Assembly (NCBI RefSeq): GCF_029227915.1
Contig: NC_079888.1
Coordinates: 1,562,501-1,626,500 of the forward strand
Source: Hydractinia symbiolongicarpus
Taxonomy: Eukaryota; Cnidaria; Hydrozoa; Anthoathecata; Hydractiniidae
DNA length: 64,000 nt
Reading direction: 5' to 3'
Part shown: positions 11,462-23,721 of the stretch, piece after piece
Position numbering within the stretch: position 1 is the stretch's first letter
Layout of the letters: every line of letters starts with the position of its first letter
The notes under the pieces: model-generated
What the model was told of the DNA's origin: nothing
Databases searched by the model: none
The model's input: only the letters and a program-made list of their open reading frames with translations
Position numbers and translations under genes: made by a program

Positions 11462-12380
11462 TTATATGTCAACAAATTCTTTGAATCCAGTATATTTTCC
11501 ATCTGAATCAGGAAATTCTTCCCTTATTTTCCGCACAACACAAGCTAGAATCACCACGCGACATCCTTTTCCAAGCCTTTCATAATAATGTACCCAGGCC
11601 GTGTACTGTCGGTAACTGGTGTACCTCATTTCCCTACAACGGAATCAAAGTTTATGTTATAGTGTAAACCAGGAAAAAATATTCGAAAAAAATTATTTAT
11701 TCATCAAAACTTCTTTGAAACAAATTGTTATTTAAGGCACATGGGCTCTCCTCCTTTTTTATTAGATATTCAAGGAATGACATTATTTTTAATTTAATTA
11801 AATAATCTGCGATGGTGTGTATATTCATAGCGCATGGACCTGTAAGATTATAAAGTGAAAAGTGAGAAGATAAGAACGTTTTATTTGTGTGTGACAATGA
11901 GAAATATGGTCTGTGAAAATATTTACGAGAAACATATTTTTTAAGGACTTACTTATTAGTATATGTGGAGAGTTCGTTATATTTTTTCTGATATCGTCGA
12001 TGTCGTATGCTGGCTGTCTCTAACACTGTGCGGTTTAAACATAAAATTTCAAAATCCTTGTGCATCGTGATGCACTTGTTATCATTCAACTTGTCGTTCA
12101 ATAAATTGAAAAATTCTTGGCAACACTTGCATTCCACAAGAGTGAAGCAATTATAAATTACGCAACATGTACAAGTACACCAATGCAAATTTTCAAGTCT
12201 GCTTGAATTCAATTCGTCTTCTTCTTCGCTATCACTAGATTTATAAGTCACTTTTTCAAGTTCTGCTTTGGAGTATTCAGGCTCATTCATGTAACATCCT
12301 GTTACTGACGTTTCGCTAGAGTCACTTGAATATTCTACTTCTGAAATAGGAGAGTCAGAGCAGGAGCTTGAATTTTCCAT
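11462..12380 (-). CDS. P2RX7-ballast-like Cys-rich protein carried by the Kolobok element
   Basis: Exon 1 is 12380-11953 (donor GTAAGT) and exon 2 is 11633-11462 (acceptor GTTGTAG, stop TAA). Together they encode about 200 residues in one frame. The first 70 residues are Ser/Glu-rich. Then come clustered cysteines (WCTCTCC, VECKCCQEF), a CITMHKDFEILCL block, and in exon 2 MRYTSYRQYTAWVHYYERLG followed by RVVILACVVRKIREEFP. This order matches, from memory, the zinc-binding ballast domain found at the P2X7 receptor C-terminus, which also occurs alone in invertebrates. No membrane segment or receptor part is present. The gene lies wholly inside the transposon and converges on the transposase, so it is probably an accessory gene. 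Its role is unknown. Confidence 0.7.
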
Positions 12381-12635
12381 ATCTCGCTACTTTCGCTCAG
12401 CGCAAGCTTATGCTTCTTCAGCGTAATATACGTCACGATATAACAGTCTCCAGAATCAGCCGTGGCCTCAGAAAATTTAAATGGCGCTTACCGTTCGCTC
12501 ATAGAAGGGGTAACTTTTATATTAACATAAATCCAAATAATATTTATTTTTCAAAATTTTGACCAGAATTTGGGAAACGAACATAATGTTAACCGAAATA
12601 ATGCTATTTAAGTTTGAGGCTTAATTCCCCTTTAA

Positions 12636-13107
12636 CAAAGATCATTATGTGTAGAGCTTGAAACACTAATCAAAAAAATGTATAGAATCATGTACAACAC
12701 TTACAATAATAATAAAGTCAGAAATAACACATCTCAAATATTTACTTCGTTGAAAACTTTTAATATTTTAATCAGAAGTGTCAAAAAACATCAAATTTCT
12801 ATCTGGAAAATCATCTCTTCGATTACATACTACCCTGTTCCCCCAAAATCTAGACAAATTGTAAAAATTAGCAGGTTAAGAACACAAAATTTTTTTTCTT
12901 AGTATGATGATCTGTAGTGACCTTTACCAACCATTTTAAATGTGAATGTTAAAAAAGAATAAGGAGTAAATTTGAATCAACAAAGATATTATTTTTGGAA
13001 AAGAGTGTGTATATACGGTCCGTCCTCACTAAAGTTAACACAAAATGTAAAACAGATCGGGTTTTGAGGAGCACATCCAAATCAACAAAAAATCAGTTCA
13101 TTTAGCA
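12636..13107 (+). repeat. Dispersed repeat, copy 2, between Kolobok and Helitron
   Basis: Bases 12707-12900 match 8231-8430. Bases 13020-13100 continue with similar CACAAAATGTAAAA...CAGRTTNNGA...ACACATC-type units, which also recur after the Helitron at 20655-21060. Thus Kolobok and the Helitron both sit in one repeat family. No gene is seen. Confidence 0.55.
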
Positions 13108-13885
13108 TCTCTATAATAATAGCCGTCGTCTGTCTGTCTGTTCAAAAGAGTTACCGATATTCCTTTGATCTTTCCGCAAATTTTTAAAAAACAGGGGGTT
13201 GTTTAATGGAAAACTTTATAATTAATTGAACTAAACTCAAGAAATTAATTTATTACCTTAATTAATTTAATTACTTTGAGTTATGAACCTTGATGAAAAA
13301 AATAAATTAAGAGATAAAAATGAATGAATTACTTTAATACGCCATTTTTAATAATAGTTACCCCCGTGACCTCAATCGCCGTTTATCGCATGTTTTAACC
13401 CTCACCGGATAAATATTTACATAAATAATCCGGTTCCTCCCTGCACTTGTGCCTCGATTTAATTACCCAATCAACAGTCTTGATTATATGTATAAGCCAA
13501 TCAATAAGCATTGCATTTTCCGCGGCAATTGTTACACTTTTACTGCCCGGATAAGAAAATAGAAAATACGATGTAGCAACAAAATTATGGCAAGATAAGA
13601 CAAGAAATTTTCCTGATTAATTCTTTGGAAAGTATCTCATTAATTATTTGCCGTTTTTACCCTTCCTGATTTCTACTTTTCAAATTAATTTCTATTTTTA
13701 CTTGTGAGAATACAATTAGCTAGCTAGCTAGCTACATCTTTGGTGTTTGCTTAATTTTAGTTTGTTGTTTCTTAGCTGCGTCAATTTTTATTCTTTAGCT
13801 AGCTACGTACCTATAGCTGTGGGCTACATATAGCTAGCTTAAGAATAAACACTGGTGTAGCTGCTAAAAAAAAACACCATATAAA

Positions 13886-16800
13886 ATGGATTTTCCTCAG
13901 CCAAATGAACTTTTCTTATTGGAACATAATTATGCATTACCCCGCTTGGAAAATGTTGAAGATGTTGAGCATGCTGAAAGGCAAAGACAACATCATCTTG
14001 AAATTGTACGACGAAGGAGGGCCAATATATCTTTGCAACAGGCCCAACAGCGTAGAGCAGCAGATGCTCTACGCCAAAATGCAAGACGAGCAGTAGAAAA
14101 TGTTGCAGATGCAAATGCACGACAGCATGCTGATGCAAAACGTCATCGTGCGAATAGAGAAAATGAATTACCTCAGCAAGCTGCAGTAAGACGCAGGGCA
14201 GATGTTTTGCGTCATCGAGTAGCTAGGGCTCCACGTTTACTAAATTTAGCTAGGATTAACAATGTTTTACCTCCTACACATTCTGCAGGTGAGTTTAATA
14301 TAGTATGTCAGCATTGTGGAGCTATTAAATTTAATAATGAAAATCATTTTAAGTGTTGTCACAATGGCAAAGTGGCCCTGCGTGCCATAGCAACGACTCT
14401 GCGCAAGCTAAACAGTTTCGTAAGTATATCAGAGTATACAATAATGCCTTTAGTTTTGCTTCTTTGTCAGCAAACATTCGACCACCGCCAGGTCGTGGAC
14501 CACCCTGTTTTAGAATATATGTGGTCAATTATTTCACAGGTATGGTGCTTTATTACCTGCTCAGAATAAACTACCTAATTTTAGCCAATTGTATATTGTA
14601 GAAGCTGCAGCTGCCTTAAACATGCGTATTGAGAATCCAACACATGCTCATTGTAATCGCGAAACAACGCAGATAATTCAAGATGTTCTTAACTGGGATT
14701 CTCCATATGCTGCAGCTTATAGCAATATGGCTGAAGTGGAACGTGAAGAAACAGCCAGAGCAGCTGCGGAAAACAGACAGCCTTCTGTTGTAAGTATGGT
14801 AATGCGAGAGGGTAATGATCGCAGAAGGTATAATGCCCCTTGCATCAGGAAGTTGCTGCCATCTTTGTTGGTAATGATGGTGCACCTCCTGCTGCAAGAG
14901 ATATTGTTGTTTATCCACGCAATCAACCTTTGCGACAAATCCCTTATACATCATGCAATATTGATCCTATGGTGTATCCCATTTTATTTCCACGTGGTGA
15001 GCCGGGTTGGGACCCAAACATGGCCCATGTCAGGAAGCATGCAACTAGAGTTAGAAATAGGCTAACCCAGTTGGAATATTATATTTACCGCATTGCTATT
15101 AGGAGAGAATTCTCTGCCCTTCATCTAGCAGGTAAATTGTTTCAGCAATTTTTAGTAGATGCATATGTTAAAGTTGAAGGTCAACGGCTGGCATTTATTC
15201 GCCTAAATCAAAACCAGCTTCGAGCAGAGTCCTACCAAGGACTTCTGGATTACATCCAAAATGCTGCAGATCAACGTAACTTACAAGCAGGTAATGTTGT
15301 TGTCTTGCCTTCCACCTTTTCCGGCTCACCCCGCAACATGCATCAGTTGTATCTTGATGCAATGGCATTGGTTTCACAAAAAGGTAAGCCAGATTTGTTC
15401 TTGACTTTTACATGCAATCCAAAATGGCCAGAAATTGTTACTAATTTGTTACCTGGTCAATCTGCTTCTGATAGACCAGATTTGGTTGCAAGGGTCTTTA
15501 AATCAAAAATACTTGCTTTGAAAAAAGACTTAAAAGACAGTGTATTAGGTGTTCTGTGTGCACATGTAGATGTTATTGAATTTCAGAAGAGAGGTTTACC
15601 GCATGTTCATATGCTTTTACATCTACACAATGAGTTTAAATTACAAAATGCTGATGATATTGATTCCGGATCAAAACCAAGATGCCGAACTGTATGATAT
15701 AATAAAGTCATGTATAATCCATGGGCCATGTGGCTACCTTAATAATACAACTCCGTGCATGAAAGAGGGTGAGTGTACTAAGCATTTTCCTAAGCAATTT
15801 AATGATGGAACTGTTATCAATGTAGACGGTTATCCCATGTACCATCGTCCTGATAATGGAAGAACGGTAAGAATCGAAACTTGGATGTTGATAATAGGTG
15901 GGTTGTGCCTTATAACCCTTTTCTATGTAAAAAATATATGGCACATATTAACTTGGAAGCATGTGTGTCAATTAAAAGTGTTAAGTATTTGTATAAATAT
16001 GTTTACAAAGGTTATGATACTGCACATATAGAAATCAATGAGCGCATCGATCATGATGAAGTAACAACATTCTTAGATGCTAGATATGATCTGCACCTGA
16101 AGTAACTTGGCGTCTCTGTGAATTTCCTATGCATACTCAGAGTCATTCCATCATAAGACTTCCTGTTCACCTTCCAAATCACCAACAAGTGTTTTTTACG
16201 GAAGGCAACGAGGCTGTTGCTGCTGACAGGGCTGAAAATTCTAAGACGATGTTAACAGCCTGGTTTCAATTAAATCAGCAGGACCAGCATGCGCAACGAT
16301 TTTTGTACACTGAAATACCTTACAACTTTGTTTTTCGAAATACGCAACAACAAAAACGGTGAGTAGTTAGGCTAGCTGATGACAATCTTTGGATTCGCAC
16401 CATGAATGAGTTGGTGGAATATGCTTCTCCATCTAAATTGAGAAAAGCGTTTTCTTTTATATTGATTCACGGTGAACCGAATAACCCACATGAATTGTGG
16501 GAATCCTTTCGTGCTGCAATGATGGAGGATTACTTACGTCACCACCCTGACGTACAGGCAGAACAAATGGTGCTAGGTAAAATTAAAGCGGTTATTCAGC
16601 AATTTGGTAAGCGTCTTACTGATTTTGGTCTTCCTGCTTTACAGGAAGCTTTGCTTGATGATTTGCCAAATGCTGAAGAAATGAGGCAGGAGGCTCTAAA
16701 TATCAGGCCTTTGTTAAATGACGAGCAACTTCATGTAGCTGATTCTATTATAAATGTCGTCACCAATAATAACATTAATGTTGCCAATATTTTCTTCCTA

Positions 16801-18100
16801 GATGGGCCAGGTGGCACAGGTAAAACTTTTACATATAATTACATTATTAAGGAAGTTATTGCGAGAAATCTGTGTGTTGCTACTTGTGCCTGGACAGGTA
16901 TTGCTGCTACATTATTGCAGAATGGTAAGACTGTCCACTCTCTATTCAAGTTACCAGTCCCTGTTTTAGACGGCTGTACATGTAATATCAAACCCAATAG
17001 TGAACATGCAGCATTTTTAAGAAGACAGGACATCCTTATATTTGATGAAGCAAGCATGATACCTAAATATGCTTTGGAAGCTATTGACAGAATGTTTAGG
17101 GATATATGTAATAGTGAAATTCCATTTGCAGGTAAAGTTATTCTTTTGGGAGGAGATTTCCGTCAAGTACTCCCTGTCGTCAGAAGAGCCGGACCTGCGC
17201 AAATTGTAGAAGTTTGTTTAAAAAGCTCACAACTCTGGCACTTGACTCGAATTTTCCACCTCCACACAAACATGAGAGCTGGGGAAGGGGAGCAAGTCTT
17301 TGCTGAATTTCTTTTAAACCTTGGTGGTGGTCATTTGCAACAAAAACCAGATGATTCAAATCAAGGTTGTATTGAAATTCCCCATAAATGTGTTCTGCAA
17401 CCTAATGAAAATATTGTTACTTCTATCTTTAGTGAATTAGATGATGTGGAATTTTCACGTTGTGTCATCTTAACTCCAACAAATGAAAAAGCGTTGGAAA
17501 TAAATGAACAAATTTTGAATCAAATTCCTGGTGATACCCGTACATATTACAGTATCGAATTTGTTCTTTCGGACGATCAAGAAGAAATTGATTTATATCC
17601 CATGGAGTTTATTAATTCCTTAACTCCAAGTGGTATGCCACCACACCAATTAAATGTCAAAGTTGGATGTGTTGTAATGTTGTTAAGAAATCTGTCCCTT
17701 AAAGACGGTCTTTGTATTGGTACAAGGTTAATGGTTCGGAATCTGCGTGCAAATGTTATCAATTGTGAAATTCTTACCGGTATCCGTAGAGGTGATCGTG
17801 TGTTAATTCCGAGTGTCCCTCTGTCCAAATGATACAAATCTACCCTTTCAAATTAAACGCACCCAGTTTCCTTTAAGATTGTCTTACGCATTGACTATAA
17901 ATAAGAGTCAAGGCCAAACTTTTGAGAAAGTTGGTATATACTTGCGTAGACCTTGCTTTAGCCATGGACAATTGTATGTTGCTTTTTCACGAGCACGGTC
18001 ATTTGCTGCAGTAAAGGTAAAGGTTGTCAGTACTTATCAACAAGGTTATGTAGGGAATAGATGTTTCACAAAGAATGTTGTTTTTCCACAAGTGTTGTAA
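13886..18100 (+). pseudogene. Helitron Rep/helicase, broken by several frameshifts
   Basis: The chain starts at 13886 with an Arg/Gln-rich segment and a zinc-finger-like block (CQHCGAIKFNNENHFKCCHNG). From 14840 the Rep domain follows: YPILFPRGEPGWD, FLTFTCNPKWPEI and the HUH motif GLPHVHMLL, where two histidines bind metal. Near 15960-16070 is KYLYKYVYKGYD with the paired tyrosines expected for nicking. From 16402 comes a Pif1-like SF1 helicase: Walker A GPGGTGKT, Walker B FDEASM, then GGDFRQVLPV, and from 17813 SYALTINKSQGQTF and LYVAFSRA. The pieces lie in different frames (breaks near 14400, 14530, 14830, 15690, 15870, 16090, 16360 and 17830), so the copy is dead or very poorly expressed. 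The product would nick DNA and unwind it for rolling-circle movement. Confidence 0.85.
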
Positions 18101-18137
18101 ATATTTTAATTTTCTATTACTGATACAATGATTGACA

Positions 18138-18280
18138 GCAAGTTACTGTTTACCTCTTGAAAGGTATGTGGGCTGTACTGCAACAAGTTATTGTGTACCT
18201 CTTGAAAGGTATGTGTGTTGCGTTTCAGGCAAATTACTGAGTACCTCTTTGAAGGTATGTTTGCCATGTTCAGTAATCTG
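18138..18280 (+). repeat. Three tandem 47-bp units carrying splice-donor-like GTATGT
   Basis: The core TACCTCTTGAAAGGTATGT recurs at about 18150, 18197 and 18250 with slight changes. Each contains AAAG|GTATGT or close, a good donor-site look-alike. It lies just after the helicase stop, inside the Helitron. Confidence 0.7.
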
Positions 18281-19069
18281 TTCAAATTAATTGTCCTGTT
18301 CAAATTAATTGTCACTTAAAAAAACAGTTCTACTCCCTACTTCACCATGTTGTTATTTGTCATTACTGTGTTTTTTTTTAATGTGTTTATTTAGCTGAGT
18401 GTTTTATAGGGTGGGGTGCATAATTCCGTGGCTTACCTTCTCGTGGTGCACCCTGTTACGTATTTTCAATTTTACTTTATTAGTACACTAAAATTAATGT
18501 TCCTACCTTTTTCAAAACTAAGATAATAGATGTTTCAAGGTAATTTCCTACAGCTGTGTAGCATATCTCATTTTATGTTTAGTTATAATTGTATTTTTTA
18601 TTTACAAGTTTTTTGTTTATATTTTTATCAAGCCTTATGTTCTTATATACTTTGTTTTTAATTAAAAAAACTTAAGAATTACACACAGTCCTAACAATTT
18701 ATTTTCTTTTTTTCTGAAATTTACTTTTTAAACAACAGCCTTTTTGTGAATCTTTCTTAAAAGATAACCACAAAAATTAATGTTATAAACTCAAGTTTCA
18801 TAGATTACTGAAATTTATATATAGACATAATTACCCATAAATATTTTGTACGAAGTCTGTTGTGTGCGAATAAAGTAATGTTGAAAATGCAAACTAAAAG
18901 CCACGGTTAAAACATGTTTTCTACTTTTTTATTTCACTTAAAAATACAACAATTTTGTGTACTTGCAAAAAATGAAGACAAAAACGGGGGTATAAAACCA
19001 TGTCTTTGCTGTACTACTGCTGTATTGAAAAACATGATCACTACTCACCCTCTATTTTTTTCCTTTTAG
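18281..19069 (+). other. AT-rich Helitron interior, no gene seen
   Basis: No convincing frame. A stem is possible near 18410-18460 (GGGTGGGGTGCA with GTGGTGCACCC). An upstream exon for the 19070-19549 frame would have to lie here or earlier, ending one base into a codon; I could not choose one. Confidence 0.4.
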
Positions 19070-19549
19070 TCAAACAATACAAAATTATAATAGCGGAACA
19101 CATAAAAGAGGGTATTGTGGTGGACAAAAGTGTCAAAGAAGCCGTGGTCCAGGAGGGACGTGTAAATGAAGAGGAACATGTTGTAGAGAAGGTGGTTGAA
19201 GGTGGTTGTACAGATGTAAGTAATCCATTGTAACCATCCATCAAAGATCTTTAAATCTCCAAATGCAAGATTTTAATCTATCTTACAGTTTATTCTTACT
19301 GTCACACCATTTTATTTTTAGGAACTAACCTATGCTCGGTACAAGGAGTACCGAAATGTACATAAAGGGCCGGTTTCCAACCGGTCCTTTCAATTTTGGC
19401 AAAAAAATAGTGGGAAAGATAAAGACGGTTTTCAATGGAAAAAAGAAACCTCCAAAAAAATTGAAAAAAAAGAAAAAAATAACAACATTACAAAAAATTA
19501 TATGCAAAAGTTTAAGGTGATGAAAGGGGCTAAGATGTATTTTAACTAA
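19070..19549 (+). CDS. Two-exon frame inside the Helitron, possibly captured
   Basis: Exon 19070-19215 follows a strong acceptor (TTTTTTCCTTTTAG) and ends at donor GTAAGT. Exon 19322-19549 follows a strong acceptor (TTTTATTTTTAG) and ends at TAA. The frames join in phase 0, giving about 48 residues of Val/Glu/Lys-rich sequence (HIKEGIVVDKSVKEAVVQEG) plus 75 residues that are Lys/Asn-rich (ELTYARYKEYRNVHKGPVSN). The 5' end is missing or unplaced, since exon 1 starts inside a codon. I do not recognise a domain. Its place between the helicase gene and the 3' hairpin fits a gene fragment captured by the Helitron, or an accessory gene. An inverted repeat in exon 2 (AAAGGGCCGGTT with AACCGGTCCTTT, about 19368-19392) makes a hairpin in the transcript. 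Confidence 0.45.
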
Positions 19550-20302
19550 TTAAAATACATTTAAAAAATAATTTTTGGAAAATCAACATAAAGTTAACAA
19601 GAACACGAAATCATTTCTTTATTTTGAAATACGTACTTTTTTCAAATATGCTTCTTTCTTCACCTTATACTTTCTAGGATTTAAGTAATAAACAGTTCCT
19701 TCTACATTTTCTTATAGTTAATATAGTTAATATAGTTAGTTTATATATAGTTAGTTAGTATTTTGTCTTAACTCCCTTAGATTTAGTAAACAATTTTGCC
19801 AGCATTTAAATAATTCTACATAATAGCTTGCAATGCTCACATTTCCAAAACTCTGTATTGCGTTGCCTGTTTACGGATTTTAAGTTTGTCTAAACCGTTC
19901 AGTTATTGTTTATAGTACACAAAAAATAATCCATATTTTTTTGTCCCTACCACATGCCTTAGTTTGTGCATCACTAACCATGAATTTAATGCTTCGGTTC
20001 AAAGCTGGCTACAATGAGGTTAAAGATTATCCAAAACTTTGGCCTTTGGATAACCTTTCGGCAAAACTGACACCCCTGTAGCAAGCAGTTAATACGAACA
20101 CTATAAAATGTTCGGGGGACCAGCAAGCCTGAACCTGTTATATTTTTATATTACCATCATGTTAATTATTTCCTTTTTTTCTAGAAAGCTTAAAAACTGA
20201 GTTAATAAAGATTTAGTTCAAGGTAATGTTTTTATTTATTTCGTATATTTTTTCTCAGGCATTATCATTATCTTTACTAAAAGCCACATGTCTACCTCCA
20301 CC

Positions 20303-20600
20303 TAAGCCACCAATAATCAATATTTGATTACTGGTGGCTTACCCCGGCGTTTCGACGTATGTATATATAATATTATATATACATATATATCTACCCTTAT
20401 ATTATACTTATTAAATTATAAATATATTATAAATAAATTATAAATATATTATTTAATAAATATATTATAATTTTATATTATATAATTATACAGTTCAAAT
20501 TAATATAATTATACTTATTTATATATTAAATTAAAATATATATTTTAATATATTAAATTAAATATATATTTATAATAAAATAATATATTTAATAATATAT
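20303..20600 (+). repeat. Hairpin and AT-only tail before the Helitron 3' end
   Basis: AAGCCACCAATAATCA at 20303 pairs with TGATTACTGGTGGCTT ending at 20341, with a single mismatch in the 16-bp stem. It is followed by about 200 bases of almost pure A/T (TATATTATAAATA-type). Both lie within the last 350 bases of the Helitron. Confidence 0.7.
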
Positions 20601-20612
20601 TTACTGGGCGAA

Positions 20613-20643
20613 CCCGTGGATTTTTCCACGGGATAACGACTAG
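20613..20643 (+). terminator. Helitron 3' terminal hairpin and CTAG end
   Basis: A perfect 8-bp stem with TTTT loop is followed 7 bases later by CTAG and an external T. In Helitrons this structure is the rolling-circle termination signal. The same signal occurs on the minus strand at 7936-7965. Confidence 0.8.
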
Positions 20644-23539
20644 TGTTCTATATTGCCATTACCCAAAAATCTTCCACAAGAAGGTTATGAAACACAACAA
20701 ATTATAGAAAAATCAGGCATTTCATAAAATAAAAAAAAACAAAAAAGTTTTAGTCAGAACAATTAGTAATTTTTTCATTATCACCAAACACAGTTATTAC
20801 CACAATTTTAAAATTCTTAACAAAAACGTGAAACCATGGAATTTTCTTCCAGCAAAAATGACATCATATAGTTTAGTTCTTCCCAACAAAAGTTTATAAT
20901 ACGAACTATGAATACACAACAGCCTTCAGTGGAGCCCAATTCCACAAAACTTATTCTTTCAGTATATTGCATGTAGTCTTTTTCCCACAAAAGTTCACAC
21001 AAAATTTTAAAAAACAGCAGTTTGCAACACAAACAAAAACACGAACAACCTTACCAACCTCTCATAAATTAAAATAAAGTCATAAACCCACGTAAATTTC
21101 CAATGAAATGTCTACAACCCCCTGAAACTAGAAATTAAAAAAAAGGTTGCGAAGCATTTCGCAAGTTGCAAGCAAAATTAAACTATCCAATACTTTGTCC
21201 CTAGTGCTTCTTGTTTCTTTGCGCTAACATCTTCCGAAATACATCAAAATTGAATATGATATAGAAGAACCCTGGGGACGAGGTAGAAAAATGAACGCTC
21301 TGCAGAACAATTCGTTGCGCAAAAACAGTTTTTTTTGCGAATAGACTGCGCGAGTATTTGATGTGCGTGGGATATTCTTTTCAAAATGTGCGAGAAAATT
21401 AAATTACGCGAAACTAACAAAAACGAATAACGCGTGTTAAAATTTTGTACCGCCTTTTCCCACAGAATGATAAAAGTAAAGAGCGCAATACAAAATTACA
21501 CTTTTAGCAGTATTCCGAAAGATATGAAACACATCGATTTGTACAACCCGCAGAAGTTGGTCCTAACGTTAACGATTTCGTAAATGACCTTACAACAAAA
21601 CAGTATTTTTTTCACGTAAAAATACCGGCACTAGAAGCCACAGAATCTGCTGAAACGAATTTCGAAAACTCACGGGAAACAATTAAAACAAAAACAACCA
21701 AATCAAAACAATTTTTTAACTTTATTAAGATTTATTAAATAGCTTCAAATTTGGGCAGAAAAACAATAACGGTTTCCACCACATGCATTGGAAGATTACA
21801 TCACTCACTCCCATTGTACACAATCTAAAAGAAAAAGAAAACATTTTCATATAGTGAAGTTTTCAGTGCCTTCAAGGGATGGCCAAGTCAATGAAATTGA
21901 AAGCACTGTTTTTCATCTCATAAATAATTAAGGCTAATTCGGAAAAGTATAAAAGAAAAAACTAAACAATTTGGCAACTTTACTAATTTTATATGCAAAG
22001 TTCCAACCATACCAACAGTTTCCAAATCTGACAAAATCATTTTAGAAGTGTTTATTTTTTCAGAATTTGATTGATGCAAGGCCAAGGGAAATTAAATAAG
22101 TTTATTGTCCTAGACCCATTCAAAAACATATGCTTCTCATCATTCAGGTTTTTTTCAACCAACATTAATGTAATCACCCAGAGGAAATTATAATGTCTCT
22201 TGTCTGTGTTTTAGAAGCTGAGTACACAAACACACAAATATTACAAGTGCTGAATTTTGGCAATAATATTTTGCAATCAGACCTGAACTTTTTTATGTGG
22301 GTTGTTCTCAAACGCACGTGGGCGGTGGACAAGAAACTGTGATGTAATTTCTCTTGGTCTATTATTCCTGAGAATATTCTAAAATAAGAGGGTGTCAACA
22401 AGCTGCAAACGGCCACATATATAAGGGCAAGTTTGGGCAACTTTTCCAATTAAATTAGTGGTTGTCTTCCAAAACCGCCCGCACTTTCCCGAACTTGCTT
22501 GGAGCATATCCACAATTCAATTCCTTGTAACATACCTTGTGGACGATAGTTGGAAAAAGATGCTTAAGAGAAAGGATTTAATAAAGTTTAAAAGTTATTT
22601 ATCAAGTAAATTTTATCAAAAACCATCAAACACAGTTCTTTTAAGAACTTTGCTACCACATAGTTTATTTTATGGTCTATGCGGGTTTTTTCGGGTGAAT
22701 ACTTCAATTTTTTTCTAAACGCTAAACTTGCGTAAAAACGCCTGCACGTTATACGGCGTATGCAGCTTATCAGCACACTTGTTCTAAAATTACAAGCAGT
22801 TTCGAAGATGCCCACGCCGTTTAGAGGACGTGTGCGGCTTGGGCATCCTTGGAGTTCTGTTTAATGACAGTTTAATGTTTTAATGTCGTTTTAAACGTTG
22901 TTCTCAGGGAGGGTGTACGGACAACTAATTCCTATTGACAATTACATTGCTGTTGGTTTGATAGCAAAAGTGGATATTTTTTTAATTACTGTAACAGGTT
23001 GCTTATATAATAAATAAAAAACTGTGATAAAAAACGGTTGGTCAGCTCACTCTAGCACCCAGAGCTAATTGTTTTGTCTGCGCCCTAGCTACAGGTTTTC
23101 CTATATCTGGCTATCAGTTAGGTAGTAATACAGCTTCTCCATATGTATTCTACAACTTACTTTCAATTCTTTTATACAAAACTGAGCTCTAGCTACCTTT
23201 CGTGTGATTAAGCCTTACCTTGATTTGGATAAAACCAATCAAAATTGATAATATTGTATTCTTACATCTTCTTAGAAACAATAAAATAAAACACAGCTCG
23301 GTGCGTTATAATTGTACAAATTACTTCAATATTTCTTTAGAAAAGGGTACCTTACACAGAAGTTTCCAATCCAACTCAAATCTCCAGAAAAAGCACAGCA
23401 ACAAAAAAGCTTAAAATACACAAGCAAAGTCGATTAGAAACAGGACTAGCAATAAATTTTTTCAAAAGAAGAAAACCGTTTTAATACTATTATTTTTCAT
23501 TAAAATACAACTATAATAATATTAGAATCAAAATTGCAA

Positions 23540-23571
23540 AATAATTAAGTAATTATAATTACTTAATTATT
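23540..23571. repeat. 32-bp perfect AT palindrome
   Basis: AATAATTAAGTAATTA followed directly by its exact complement, with no loop. It could extrude as a cruciform. No protein site is assigned. Confidence 0.8.
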
Positions 23572-23698
23572 AGCTATAATACAAAGAAATAAGGCATATT
23601 TTAGGTCTGTAAAATATAGCTGTTTAAAATGCCGACTACCGTTTCTTGTTCACGGCATATTCCTCTTTGTGTGTTCAAGTTCGGCGGACGTAAAATCC

Positions 23699-23721
23699 GG
23701 GGGTGGGAGGGGGGGGGGGGG
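23699..23721 (+). repeat. G-run able to form a quadruplex
   Basis: Five G, T, three G, A, then thirteen G in a row within an otherwise AT-rich region. The pattern allows a four-stranded G structure. The run length may also be an assembly artefact. Confidence 0.6.

Larger units (their letters stand above)
8438..12631. mobile_element. Kolobok-type DNA transposon, structurally complete
   Basis: The 4.2-kb element has 14-bp perfect inverted ends (AGGGGAATTAAGCC at 8438-8451 and its complement at 12618-12631). It is flanked on both sides by TTAA (8434-8437 and 12632-12635), the target duplication known for the Kolobok superfamily. It carries two convergent spliced genes: a THAP-domain transposase on the plus strand and a P2RX7-ballast-like protein on the minus strand. 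Intact ends and mostly open exons suggest a fairly recent insertion. Confidence 0.85.
13108..20643 (+). mobile_element. Autonomous-type Helitron with both termini
   Basis: The 5' end is TC at 13108, preceded by A and followed by CTATAATAATAGCCGTCG. The 3' end is a perfect 8-bp-stem hairpin (CCCGTGGA, TTTT, TCCACGGG at 20613-20632) followed by ATAACGA and CTAG, then T. This gives insertion between A and T, as expected for Helitrons. The body holds a Rep/helicase gene (13886-18100, decayed), tandem repeats (18138-18280), a two-exon frame (19070-19549) and a very AT-rich tail. Confidence 0.75.

Noticed and set aside
20817-21032. Minus-strand frame in repeat DNA
   Set aside because: It lies in diverged tandem units left and right of the Helitron; composition only.
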